From the NCBI RefSeq assembly GCF_019823105.1, contig NZ_CP081958.1, forward strand, positions 1,550,001 to 1,614,000: 64,000 nt of DNA. Reading direction: 5' to 3'. Each line of letters opens with the position of its first letter. Position 1 is the first letter of the stretch. This DNA is from Halobaculum magnesiiphilum (GTDB lineage Archaea > Halobacteriota > Halobacteria > Halobacteriales > Haloferacaceae). Below the pieces are notes generated by a model. The model was given only the letters and a program-made list of their open reading frames with translations. It searched no databases and was not told where the DNA came from. The position numbers were made by a program, and so were the translations under genes. This document shows positions 32,313-39,950 of the stretch, piece after piece.

Positions 32313-33692
32313 ATGATTTCGAGGCAGTACCTCCGCGAGCACCCGGAGGAGGTCCGCGAGGGGATCGAGAACAAGGGGGTCGACGTGGACCTCGACCGGA
32401 TCCTCGAACTCGACGAGGAGTGGCGCGACCTGAAGGGGCGCGGCGACACCCTGCGCCACGAGCGCAACGAGGTCTCGTCGGAGATCGGCCAGTTGAAACA
32501 GGAGGGCAAGGAGGAGGAGGCCCGGGAGGCGATCGAGAAGAGCCAGGACCTCAAGGAGGAACTCCAGGAGATCGAGGAGCGCGCCGACGAACTGGAGGCG
32601 GAACTCCACGACGCGATGCTACACCTCCCGCAGATCCCCGACGACGACGTGCCCGTCGGCGCCGACGAGTCGGAGAACGTCGAGCGCTGCCGCGAGGGGT
32701 TCGACGACCTCCGCGAGTTGCCCGACGAGGTGATCCCGCACTACGACCTGGGCGAGGACCTGGACATCCTCGACTTCGACCGCGGGGCGAAGGTGTCGGG
32801 CGGCGGCTTCTACTTCGCCAAGGGCGAGGGCGCGATGCTGGAGCACGCGCTCATCCAGTTCTTCCTCGAGGTCCACCGCGAGCAGGGGTACACCGACGTG
32901 TTCCCCCCGATCCCGGTGAACTCGAAGTCGATGGAGGGCACCGGCCAGTTCCCGAAGTTCGTCGAGGACGCCTACCGCGTCGGCGACGAGAACGCCGACG
33001 AGATCGACGACGACGACCTCTGGCTGCTCCCGACCGCGGAGGTGCCCGTCACGAACATGTACCGCGACGAGATCCTGCTCGACGACGACCTCCCCGTGAA
33101 GCATCAGGCGTACTCGCCGAACTTCCGCCGGGAGGCCGGCGAGCACGGCACCGAGACGCGCGGCATCGTTCGCGTCCACCAGTTCAACAAGGTGGAGATG
33201 GTGAACTTCGTGCGCCCGGAGAACAGCGAGGAGCGCTTCGAGCACCTCGTCGAGGAGGCCGAGGAGGTACTGAAGCGCCTCGGGCTCCCGTACCGTATCC
33301 TGGAGATGTGTACCGGCGACCTGGGGTTCACGCAGGCGAAGAAATACGACATCGAGGTATGGGCTCCCGGCGACGACATGGCCGACGGCCCCGAGCAGGG
33401 CGGCCGCTGGCTCGAGGTGTCGTCGGTGTCGAACTTCCGCGACTTCCAGGCGCGGCGCGCCGGCCTGCGGTTCCGCCCCGAGCGCCACGAGTCGGCCGAG
33501 TACCTCCACACGCTCAACGGCTCGGGCGTGGCGGTCCCCCGCGTCGTCGTCGCGATCTTAGAGTACTACCAGAACGACGACGGCACCGTCGACGTGCCCG
33601 AGCCCCTGCAGCCGTACATGGGCGGCAGGGAGGTCATCGAGGGGGGTGAGAAGATCGGCGAGAGCGCGGTCGGCGCCGGCGAGAAGGAGTAA
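32313..33692 (+). CDS. serS: seryl-tRNA synthetase
   Basis: Encodes 459 residues. It charges tRNA-Ser (and tRNA-Sec where present) with serine. The N-terminal ~110 residues are the long antiparallel coiled coil that grips the tRNA variable arm (ERNEVSSEIGQLKQEGKEEE and on). The class II catalytic core shows motif 1 FPPIPVNSKSMEGTG, LWLLPTAEVPVTNMY, motif 2 FRREAGEHGTETRGIVRVHQF and motif 3 LNGSGVAVPRVVVAILE. It is the bacterial-type SerRS used by haloarchaea, not the rare methanogen type. The C-terminal tail is short and acidic. It is monocistronic; a SnoaL-like gene converges on it. Confidence 0.97.
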   Translation: MISRQYLREHPEEVREGIENKGVDVDLDRILELDEEWRDLKGRGDTLRHERNEVSSEIGQLKQEGKEEEAREAIEKSQDLKEELQEIEERADELEAELHDAMLHLPQIPDDDVPVGADESENVERCREGFDDLRELPDEVIPHYDLGEDLDILDFDRGAKVSGGGFYFAKGEGAMLEHALIQFFLEVHREQGYTDVFPPIPVNSKSMEGTGQFPKFVEDAYRVGDENADEIDDDDLWLLPTAEVPVTNMYRDEILLDDDLPVKHQAYSPNFRREAGEHGTETRGIVRVHQFNKVEMVNFVRPENSEERFEHLVEEAEEVLKRLGLPYRILEMCTGDLGFTQAKKYDIEVWAPGDDMADGPEQGGRWLEVSSVSNFRDFQARRAGLRFRPERHESAEYLHTLNGSGVAVPRVVVAILEYYQNDDGTVDVPEPLQPYMGGREVIEGGEKIGESAVGAGEKE

Positions 33693-33738
33693 GCGCGGGC
33701 CGACCGCCGGCCCCCACCGGGCCCCGCTTCTCGGCTTC

Positions 33739-34119
33739 TCAGTCGGTGTACGTCGTGAGGTGCGCGATGACCGCGTCGGCGTCGGCCGATTCGAACTCGA
33801 ACACGTCGACGAAGCCGAACAGCTCCCCGCCGTCGTCGAGGAGTCGCCCGCGGACCGCGATCCCGTCGGGAGCGTCGCCGTCGCTCTCGGGGTCGCCATC
33901 GTCGGTCGCGTCGGACTCGACGTACACCGCGTCGATCCGGTGTTCGGTGTCCGTCCGCGGCCGTTCCTCGCGCATGAACCGAACGAACTCCTCGCGTCCC
34001 GAGAGCGTTCGATCCGGACGTTCGTGGACGAACGCGGGCGCGAGCAGCGCCGCGAGGTCGTCGTACGCCGCCGCGTCGATGGCGCGGTAGTAGGCTCGGG
34101 CGGTTGCCTCGTGTGACAC
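33739..34119 (-). CDS. SnoaL/NTF2-like fold protein
   Basis: Encodes 126 residues from a GTG at 34119 (the frame runs further upstream only as shadow sequence). Pattern [50 protein letters not shown], then strands [13 protein letters not shown] and [21 protein letters not shown] matches the NTF2-like cone used by SnoaL-type isomerases and by many non-enzymatic binding proteins. No clear catalytic residue set can be assigned. It converges with serS and diverges from tsr3. Confidence 0.75.
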   Translation of the reverse strand: MSHEATARAYYRAIDAAAYDDLAALLAPAFVHERPDRTLSGREEFVRFMREERPRTDTEHRIDAVYVESDATDDGDPESDGDAPDGIAVRGRLLDDGGELFGFVDVFEFESADADAVIAHLTTYTD

Positions 34120-34242
34120 GTCCGGATCGGCGGGCGCGGGCGGCTTGAATCGGTCGGCGCCGGTGGTTCCCCCCGCCGCGACGGCGCACCGTCGGTCCGC
34201 CACTCCGGGGCGCTTATTCGCCCGCGTCGCCTCGCCCGGATC

Positions 34243-34743
34243 GTGGACCTGCACGTCCGGTACGAGGGCGACGACGACCCCGACAAGTGCACGGCCCGGA
34301 AGCTCGCGCGCTTCGATCTGGCGGAACTGCACCGCTCGGACGCGGCGACGCCGTACGGGGTCGTGCTCAACCCCCACGCCGAGCGGGCGTTGTCGCCGGC
34401 CGACCGCGACGCGGCCGACGGCGAGACGCTCGTCGCGCTCGACTGCTCGTGGGAGTCCGCGGGAGAGGCGATGTTCTCGCTGCCGGGGGAACACCGCGCG
34501 CTCCCGTATCTCGTCGCCGCCAACCCCGTGAACTTCGGCCGGCCGATGCAACTCACCACGGTCGAGGCGTTCGCGGCCGCGCTCCACATGCTCGGCGAAC
34601 CCGCGCAGGCGGAGGCGGTGCTCGCGAAGTTCACCTGGGGGGAGACGTTCCTCGAACTCAACGAGGAGCCGCTGCGGCGGTACGGCGAGTGCGACGACTC
34701 CTCGGAGGTCGTCGCGATCCAGCAGGAGTACCTCGATCGCTGA
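34243..34743 (+). CDS. tsr3: rRNA aminocarboxypropyltransferase Tsr3 (DUF367)
   Basis: Encodes 166 residues from a GTG. Tsr3 transfers the 3-amino-3-carboxypropyl group of SAM to a hypermodified uridine in helix 31 of the small-subunit rRNA. Family motifs: [18 protein letters not shown], then LALDCSWES-like [42 protein letters not shown] and [18 protein letters not shown]. The SPOUT-like fold and length fit the archaeal family well. A CTTATTCG box ~27 bases upstream of the GTG fits a leaderless message. Confidence 0.92.
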   Translation: MDLHVRYEGDDDPDKCTARKLARFDLAELHRSDAATPYGVVLNPHAERALSPADRDAADGETLVALDCSWESAGEAMFSLPGEHRALPYLVAANPVNFGRPMQLTTVEAFAAALHMLGEPAQAEAVLAKFTWGETFLELNEEPLRRYGECDDSSEVVAIQQEYLDR

Positions 34744-34752
34744 ATCCGAACC

Positions 34753-35118
34753 CTACTCCGCGAGCACGGCGCCGATGGCGCCGGCGATGGCCGAGTCGAT
34801 CGCGAACACGAGCGTGATCACGATCCCGAGCACCAGGATGCCCGCGCCGCCGAGGAGCCCGCCGAGCGGACCGCCGCCCGCGAGTCCGAGAACACCCCCA
34901 AGCAGCGCGAACAGGAGCGTGTAGGCGACGCCGGTCACCGAGCCCGCGAGCAGGCCGTGCCACGCGCCGTTGCCGAGGCCGCCGCCGGCGAGGTAGCCCG
35001 CGACGGCGCCCCCGACGAGCCCGGCGCCGAGCTGCCCGACGACCGGAATGGCGGTGCCGAACGCCGCGATGACGAAGAAGACGACCGCACCCCACGCGAC
35101 CGCACGCCAGTCTGTCAT
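34753..35118 (-). CDS. small Gly-rich membrane protein (DUF5518-like)
   Basis: Encodes 121 residues with four predicted helices rich in Gly zippers: AVAWGAVVFFVIAAFGTAI, LVGGAVAGYLAGGGLG, GLLAGSVTGVAYTLLFALLGG and a last ILVLGIVITLVFAIDSAIAG (given as overlapping parts). This pattern is common in haloarchaeal membrane families of unknown function such as DUF5518. No transport motif is seen. It converges with tsr3, 9 bases apart. Confidence 0.72.
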   Translation of the reverse strand: MTDWRAVAWGAVVFFVIAAFGTAIPVVGQLGAGLVGGAVAGYLAGGGLGNGAWHGLLAGSVTGVAYTLLFALLGGVLGLAGGGPLGGLLGGAGILVLGIVITLVFAIDSAIAGAIGAVLAE

Positions 35119-35145
35119 ACCCCGAGATAGGCGCGAGAGCGGTAT

Positions 35146-36234
35146 CTACCTGTCGTCGCCGTCGGTCCGATCGCGGTCGCCTTGACCGTCGCTGGTGACG
35201 TTGTCGTCGCTGCCGTCGTCGCCGTCGCGGTTGCCGTCTTCGCGGTCGAACGCGGCCGCGCCGTCGATGACCCGACCGCCGTCGTCCGCGTCCGAATCCG
35301 CGTCGTCGCCGTCGCTTCCCTGGACCGCGTACTCCGGGAGGTCCGCGGCCTCGACCTCGCCCGCGAGCAGGTCGTCCGGATCGATGTCGGCGAGGCCGTC
35401 GGGGTCGGGGTCCGAGTCGGGATCCGGGGTCGGGCCCGAATCGTCGCCGGCGTCGATGTGGTCGGTGCCGACGGAGTCCTCCGTGTCGGCCTCGTTGCTG
35501 CCCTCACCCTCGTCCTCCTCGCTGGCCTCCCGCGCGGCCGCCAGTTGGTCGGTCGTCGGGACGAACAGCCGATCCGTCTCGGGGTCGTACGGCCCGTCCG
35601 GGACGCCCTCGCGCGCCTCCGCCCGGAGTCCGTCCGCGGCCTCCGGCGCCGGGTCGGGCGCCTTCTCGGCGTTCGCGCGGACGCGCTCGGCGCTGACGCC
35701 CCGGAGGTCGGCCCACTCGTCGGGGTCGGCGCCCGCGGCGTCGACGGCCCACGCGTCCAGCGCGGCCGCCGGCGACGATCCCGACTCCAGCAGCCCGACC
35801 AGCGATCGCAGGGCGCGCGTCTCGGCCTCGCGCCACCAGTCGGGCTTGGCGACGTAGACGGGATAGAAGAACGGCGTGTCGCTGGCGTCGGCCAGGTTGC
35901 GGGGGAACGAGACGGTTCGGTCGTGGACCTCCTGGAAGACGGTCATGTTGACGGCGGCGACGGCCGCGAGCAGGTCGGCGTCCATCTCGTAGCCGGCGGC
36001 CTCCAGCTCCGCCCGGAGGTCGGCGAAGGCGAACGCGAACCACGCCGACTCGGCGTCGTCGGTCAGCAGGTGGTTCGGCGTCGAGTCGTCGCGGGCGCGG
36101 CGGTACTGCTCGACGATTCGGTCCTGGACCGCGTCGTGGAGGACGCGCAGGCCGATGCGCACGTCCTCGACGGCGAAGTCGGTGCGCTCGGCGACCTCCT
36201 CGATGTAGGCGTCGGGAACCGCCGGGCGATGCAT
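35146..36234 (-). CDS. conserved haloarchaeal protein of unknown function with long acidic tail
   Basis: Encodes 362 residues. The N-terminal ~165 residues look folded and helical (YIEEVAERTDFAVEDVRIGL, LLTDDAESAWFAFAFADLR, DTPFFYPVYVAKPDWWREAE). A middle segment has ADLRGVSAERVRANAEKA and DRLFVPTTDQLAAAREA. The last ~130 residues are Asp/Glu/Gly/Ser-rich and probably disordered. I do not recognise the family. The first motif resembles a helix-turn-helix, but DNA binding is only a guess. It sits 27 bases from the small membrane gene and is transcribed in the same direction, so the two may be co-transcribed. Confidence 0.65.
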   Translation of the reverse strand: MHRPAVPDAYIEEVAERTDFAVEDVRIGLRVLHDAVQDRIVEQYRRARDDSTPNHLLTDDAESAWFAFAFADLRAELEAAGYEMDADLLAAVAAVNMTVFQEVHDRTVSFPRNLADASDTPFFYPVYVAKPDWWREAETRALRSLVGLLESGSSPAAALDAWAVDAAGADPDEWADLRGVSAERVRANAEKAPDPAPEAADGLRAEAREGVPDGPYDPETDRLFVPTTDQLAAAREASEEDEGEGSNEADTEDSVGTDHIDAGDDSGPTPDPDSDPDPDGLADIDPDDLLAGEVEAADLPEYAVQGSDGDDADSDADDGGRVIDGAAAFDREDGNRDGDDGSDDNVTSDGQGDRDRTDGDDR

Positions 36235-36596
36235 TGTGGGGGGATGCGTCGGTTTCCGGGTTAAGGGTTCGCCTTCTCGCGATCGGTTCGCTCTGGTGTG
36301 CGATTCCCCGGTGTCGTTGTGAACAGCACCGCCGAGGCGACGGAGTTGACTGCCGCGAAAGCCCCCGGCGCGTTCGGATCGGTGCGGCCGGCGCGCTCCT
36401 CGTCGCTCGGCGACGCCTCGCTCCTGCGGTGCTCACCGGTCCGCGCCGTCCCCGAACGCGCCGGCCCCTTTCAGTCCCACCCGACGGTCGGACGGGCGTC
36501 GTCGCGACGGCGGTTCTTCTGGGTCGGGTCGTCACGGACACCCGCTCGTGTCGCTGTGGGGGTGTCGGGGATCGTCGAAGCGGTTCAGTCCCCGCC
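36235..36596. other. 362-base intergenic region with structured repeat B
   Basis: Lies between the acidic-tail gene and hemB, both leftward. It holds copy B of the structured repeat (36356-36482) and otherwise no open frame I would defend. The part nearest 36235 (GGGTTAAGGGTTCGCC) may include the promoter of the gene starting at 36234. Confidence 0.6.
36356..36482 (-). repeat. structured repeat, copy B (minus strand)
   Basis: On the minus strand: head GGGTGGGACTGAAAGGGG, stem arm CCGGCGCGTTCGG (36452-36464), internal GAGCACCGCAGGAGCG, an inner hairpin CGTCGC-CGA-GCGACG, GAGGAGCG, then the perfectly matching arm (36365-36377) and tail GGGCTTTCGCG. The 13-base stem shares only its first CCG with the stems of copies A and C yet pairs fully. 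Confidence 0.8.
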
Positions 36597-37577
36597 TCAG
36601 AGCCGGTCGGCGATGTCCTCCGCGAAGTACGTGAGGATCAGGTCCGCGCCGGCGCGCTTCATCGAGAGGAGGGACTCGTGAGCGGTCTCCTCCAGGTCGA
36701 GCCACCCGCGGTCGGCGGCGGCGTGCAACATCGCGTACTCGCCGGAGACGTTGTAGGCGGCGACCGGCAGGTCGGAGTGCTCGCGCACGTCGCGAACGAT
36801 GTCGAGGTACGGCAGGCCGGGTTTGACCATCAGCACGTCCGCGCCCTCATCGGCGTCGAGGCGGGCCTCCCGGAGCGCCTCGCGGCGGTTCGCGGGGTCC
36901 ATCTGGTAGTGCCGGCGGTCGCCGAAGGCGGGCGCGCCGTCGGCGGCGTCGCGGAACGGCCCGTAGAAGGCCGACTCGTACTTCACCGCGTAGCTCATAA
37001 TCGGCACCTCCGCGAAGCGCGCCTCGTCCAGCCCCTCGCGGATGGCGCCGACCATCCCGTCGGTCATCGAGGAGGGCGCGACCATGTCCGCGCCGGCATC
37101 GGCGTGCGAGACGGCCGTGTTCGAGAGGAGGTCGAGCGTCTCGTCGTTGCGGACGGTGAGCGTCGGGTCGTCGGCCGCGTCGTCCTCCAGGACGCCGCAG
37201 TGGCCGTGGTCGGTGTACTCACAGAGGCACACGTCCGTGATGACGTACGCGTCCGTCTCGGCGGCGATATCGCGGACCGCGCGCTGGACGACGCCGTCCT
37301 CGGCGTACGCCCGCGAGCCGACCTCGTCCTTGGACTCCGGGATGCCGAACACCATCACCGCCTCGACACCCGTCGCCAGCACCTCCTCGACGCGGTCGAC
37401 CGCCTCGCCCACGGGCACGCGCTCGTGGCCGGGCATCGACTCGATGGCGACGCGCTCGTCGGTCGTCGCGTCGACGAACACCGGCGCGATCAGGTCCGAC
37501 GCCGAGAGGTCCGTCTCGGAGACGAGCGGCCGGACGCCGTCCGTGCGCAGGCGGCGCGGCCGGTCGGTCGGGAACAT
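36597..37577 (-). CDS. hemB: delta-aminolevulinic acid dehydratase (porphobilinogen synthase)
   Basis: Encodes 326 residues. It condenses two 5-aminolevulinate molecules into porphobilinogen for haem and cobalamin. The zinc site [14 protein letters not shown], the two Schiff-base lysines in [16 protein letters not shown] and [12 protein letters not shown], and [10 protein letters not shown] are all present. The ATG at 37577 follows a TATA-like GGGTTTACC by ~28 bases, and the frame upstream is unlike the family, so this start is preferred. Other haem genes are not next to it. Confidence 0.96.
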   Translation of the reverse strand: MFPTDRPRRLRTDGVRPLVSETDLSASDLIAPVFVDATTDERVAIESMPGHERVPVGEAVDRVEEVLATGVEAVMVFGIPESKDEVGSRAYAEDGVVQRAVRDIAAETDAYVITDVCLCEYTDHGHCGVLEDDAADDPTLTVRNDETLDLLSNTAVSHADAGADMVAPSSMTDGMVGAIREGLDEARFAEVPIMSYAVKYESAFYGPFRDAADGAPAFGDRRHYQMDPANRREALREARLDADEGADVLMVKPGLPYLDIVRDVREHSDLPVAAYNVSGEYAMLHAAADRGWLDLEETAHESLLSMKRAGADLILTYFAEDIADRL

Positions 37578-37705
37578 GCCTGAGCGTCGGCCCGCGTGGG
37601 AGGTAAACCCGACGCTCGCGGCTGTCGACGCGGCGACGCTGTCAGCGACGGCGCCGCCGGGGTGACGCCGGCGACCGCCGTCGCCGCACGGCGAATCACA
37701 CAAAC

Positions 37706-37714
37706 CCTATATCC
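37706..37714 (+). promoter_or_regulatory. TATA box of the DedA gene
   Basis: CCTATATCC lies about 27 bases before the GTG at 37736, supporting that GTG as the start of a leaderless message. Confidence 0.6.
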
Positions 37715-37735
37715 GGAGACGGGCAAGCGGGATCC

Positions 37736-38263
37736 GTGACGCTCTCGCCCCTCCAGGTCGGCGCGATGCCCCCGTGGCTGGAGTCGATGCTGGCCTCGGA
37801 GTACGCCTACCTCGCGCTGTTCGCCGTCTTCGTGCTGGAGGGCGCGATGCTGATGTACTTCATGCCGAGCGAGCTGATCGTCCCCGGGTCGCTCATCCTC
37901 TTCGGCCATTCCCCGGGGACCGTCGTCGCGGTGATCGGGATCGCGGTGCTCGGCGCGACCGTGGGACAGGTGGTGCTGTTCACCGTCGCCCAGCGGGGTG
38001 GCCGCGAGTGGCTCCTGCAGAAGCGGTGGTTCCGCGTGAGCGAGGAGAGCCTGGACCGGTTCGACGGCTGGTTCGATCGCTGGGGTCCGGTCGTCGTGCC
38101 CGTCTCGAACGCGCTGTTGTTCACCCGCGGGATGCTCACCGTCCCCGCGGGGCTGGCGGAGATGGACCGCCGCCGGTTCGTCGTGCTCTCGGCGCTCGGC
38201 ACGCTCGCGTTCGAGTCGGCGCTCGCGGGGCTGTACGTGTTCGGCGTCGATCTGCTGTGGTGA
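37736..38263 (+). CDS. DedA/VTT-family membrane protein
   Basis: Encodes 175 residues with about four or five membrane segments. Typical features: FVLEGAMLMYFMPSELIVPGS with the re-entrant-loop Pro and Glu, GATVGQVVLFTVAQRGGREWL, and RWGPVVVPVSNALLFTRGM with the conserved Arg, then PAGLAEMDRRRF. DedA proteins include phospholipid scramblases or transporters and affect membrane potential; the substrate here is unknown. It diverges from hemB. Confidence 0.88.
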   Translation: MTLSPLQVGAMPPWLESMLASEYAYLALFAVFVLEGAMLMYFMPSELIVPGSLILFGHSPGTVVAVIGIAVLGATVGQVVLFTVAQRGGREWLLQKRWFRVSEESLDRFDGWFDRWGPVVVPVSNALLFTRGMLTVPAGLAEMDRRRFVVLSALGTLAFESALAGLYVFGVDLLW

Positions 38264-38300
38264 GGAGGGGACGAACCGCGGGGACCGACCGCCGTCCGTC

Positions 38301-38474
38301 TCAGGACTCCCGGTCGGCCTGCGTCACGTCGACCTGTTCCCGGAGCGCCTCGAGGCCCTCGCTCTCGGCGAGTTCCTCGACGCGGTCGCGGAAGTGCGAC
38401 TCGCACAGGCCGACCGTGACCCCGCCGCGCTCGGCGGCGTACGCCGCCTCCCGGTCGCAGTAGTGACACTGCAT
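38301..38474 (-). CDS. small zinc-binding protein (DUF6757-like)
   Basis: Encodes 57 residues, below many ORF-length cut-offs. The start MQCHYCDREAAYAAERGG has a CxxC pair, GLCESHF supplies further Cys/His ligands, and the rest is a charged helix (RDRVEELAESEGLEALREQV). It matches a family of ~55-residue haloarchaeal zinc proteins I recall as DUF6757. It converges with the DedA gene, 37 bases apart. An A/T-rich TTAAGTACG on the coding strand near 38500 could be its promoter. Confidence 0.78.
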   Translation of the reverse strand: MQCHYCDREAAYAAERGGVTVGLCESHFRDRVEELAESEGLEALREQVDVTQADRES

Positions 38475-38532
38475 ACTCGGATCGAGGGGCTCGATCGTAC
38501 TTAACCCCGCGCCTCCCGTGGCCGGTCAGGGT

Positions 38533-38600
38533 TCCGGCAACCGATCACGGCCCAGGTAGCCGATCACGGCTCCGGCAACCGATCACGGCCCAGGTAGCCG
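38533..38600. repeat. 30-base direct repeat duplicating the 3' end of the PHP gene
   Basis: Identical copies at 38533-38562 and 38571-38600 begin TCCGGCAACCGATCACGG and end AGGTAGCCG. The second copy contains the last codons and stop of the PHP gene; the first lies just beyond it, 38 bases away, with the stop codon repeated. Confidence 0.8.
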
Positions 38601-39380
38601 CTCGCGCACCGCGGCCCACCGCCGGGCGTCGAGCCCGTCGACCGCGAGTTCCTTCCCGTGGGCGTCGCTGCCCCCTGTCAACAGGAGGTCGTGCTCGCGC
38701 GCCAGCGACTCCACCACGTCCGGGTCGTCGTCGACCGCGGCGGCGTACGGGTAGAACCGCTCCACGGCGTCCAGGTCGTACTCGACGAGGAGGTCGAGGG
38801 CGGCCGGCGGGTCGTCGTACCGGAACGGGTGTGCGAGGCCGACGACGGCGCAGGCGTCCCCGAGGAGGTCGACGCCGCGCTCGCCGGGCGTGACCGCGCG
38901 GGGGACGAAGCAGGGACCGTCGTCGCCGATCAGGTGCGCGAAGGCGTCCTCGTAGTCGTATGCTGCGTCGCTCTCGTCGATCGCGCGGGCGATGTGCGGT
39001 CGACCGAGCCCGGCGCGCGGCTCGACGTCGAGGTCGACGCCGAGGTGCTCCTCGACGCGCTCGATGATCCGCCGACCGCGCTCGCGACGGTCACGCTGGA
39101 GGCGGTCGCACTCGGCGCGCAGGTCGGGGTCGTCGTCGACGCCGTAGCCGAGGAGGTCGACGCGCTCGCCGTCCGGCAGCTCCACGCGCAGCTCGATGCC
39201 CCGCACGACCGTCACGCCGTCGCGGTCGACGACGGGCGCGTCGAGGTCGGGGTGGATCCGGTCGTGGTCGGTGACGGCGACGGCGTCGAGGTCGGCCTCC
39301 CGGGCCGTCGAGACCAGCGTGTCGAGCGTGAACGTCCCGTCGGAGACGGTCGTATGCGCGTGGAGGTCCGCGACTACCAT
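38583..39380 (-). CDS. PHP-domain phosphoesterase
   Basis: Encodes 265 residues. PHP metal motifs are clear: DLHAHTTVSDG at the N terminus, AVTDHD, GIELRVE, GRPHIAR, VGLAHPF and GGSDAHGK. This single-domain form resembles YciV/RNase AM-type enzymes that hydrolyse 3',5'-nucleotide bisphosphates or trim RNA 5' ends. The substrate is inferred. The 3' end has been duplicated (see repeat). It diverges from the DUF5789 gene. Confidence 0.88.
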   Translation of the reverse strand: MVVADLHAHTTVSDGTFTLDTLVSTAREADLDAVAVTDHDRIHPDLDAPVVDRDGVTVVRGIELRVELPDGERVDLLGYGVDDDPDLRAECDRLQRDRRERGRRIIERVEEHLGVDLDVEPRAGLGRPHIARAIDESDAAYDYEDAFAHLIGDDGPCFVPRAVTPGERGVDLLGDACAVVGLAHPFRYDDPPAALDLLVEYDLDAVERFYPYAAAVDDDPDVVESLAREHDLLLTGGSDAHGKELAVDGLDARRWAAVRERLPGP

Positions 39381-39477
39381 TGCCGGATCGGGGGCGCGCG
39401 GCGCGGAAGGGCGTTCCGGTCGGCCGCGCGCCGGACGGCAGGGACGACGATCACGCGCTGAAAGGCCATAATAATAC

Positions 39478-39487
39478 GTTATATTCT
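39478..39487 (+). promoter_or_regulatory. TATA box upstream of the leader peptide and DUF5789 gene
   Basis: GTTATATTCT in a local A/T-rich patch. The expected transcription start, about 27 bases downstream, coincides with the ATG at 39510 of a 13-codon leader ORF rather than with the main gene at 39551. Confidence 0.65.
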
Positions 39488-39509
39488 ACCGTTCCCACGA
39501 AGGTCGTAC

Positions 39510-39551
39510 ATGGACAATCATTACATACTCGGCTCGCGTCGGACCAGTTGA
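39510..39551 (+). CDS. 13-residue leader ORF coupled to the DUF5789 gene
   Basis: ATG at 39510 gives MDNHYILGSRRTS and ends in TGA at 39549-39551, whose A is the first base of the DUF5789 ATG (TGATG). The ATG is where the transcription start is expected, so ribosomes would load leaderlessly on it and re-initiate on the main gene, which has no Shine-Dalgarno of its own. The peptide itself may have no function. Confidence 0.45.
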   Translation: MDNHYILGSRRTS

Positions 39552-39835
39552 TGCGCCTGAACGGCACCGAAGACGAGCTATCCGCCCACGAGTACCCCGC
39601 GACGAGCGGCGAACTCATCGACGCGTACGGCGATACCCGTATCGAACTGCAGGACGGGAGCGAGACGATCGGCGCGGTACTCGGTCGCCTGGGTTCGGAG
39701 ACCTTCCACTCCGCCGACGACGTGTGGATGACCCTCCGCGGCGGCGTCGGCCACGAGGCCGTCGGTCGCCGCTTCTACAGCGATCGCGACGCGCCGGCGG
39801 TCGGCGAGGACGGACCGGATCCCGTCTCGTTCTGA
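39551..39835 (+). CDS. DUF5789 family protein
   Basis: Encodes 94 residues: MRLNGTEDELSAHEYPATSG then ELIDAYGDTRIELQDGSETI, AVLGRLGSETFHSADDVWM, GVGHEAVGRRFYSDRDAP. This matches the haloarchaeal DUF5789 family, small soluble proteins of unknown function often ending in YSDRDxP. No catalytic motif is seen. Translation is probably coupled to an upstream 13-codon ORF through a TGATG overlap. It converges with the DUF5784 gene, 115 bases apart with nothing notable between. Confidence 0.82.
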   Translation: MRLNGTEDELSAHEYPATSGELIDAYGDTRIELQDGSETIGAVLGRLGSETFHSADDVWMTLRGGVGHEAVGRRFYSDRDAPAVGEDGPDPVSF

Positions 39836-39950
39836 TCGCCACCCCGCGGCGGCCCGCCACCGCCGCGGCCACACACCACCGCCATGCATCCGGCTCCGGT
39901 CCGGCTCAGTCACCAGCGTTCCGGGGCCACACCTTCTGCCGACTGCCGTC

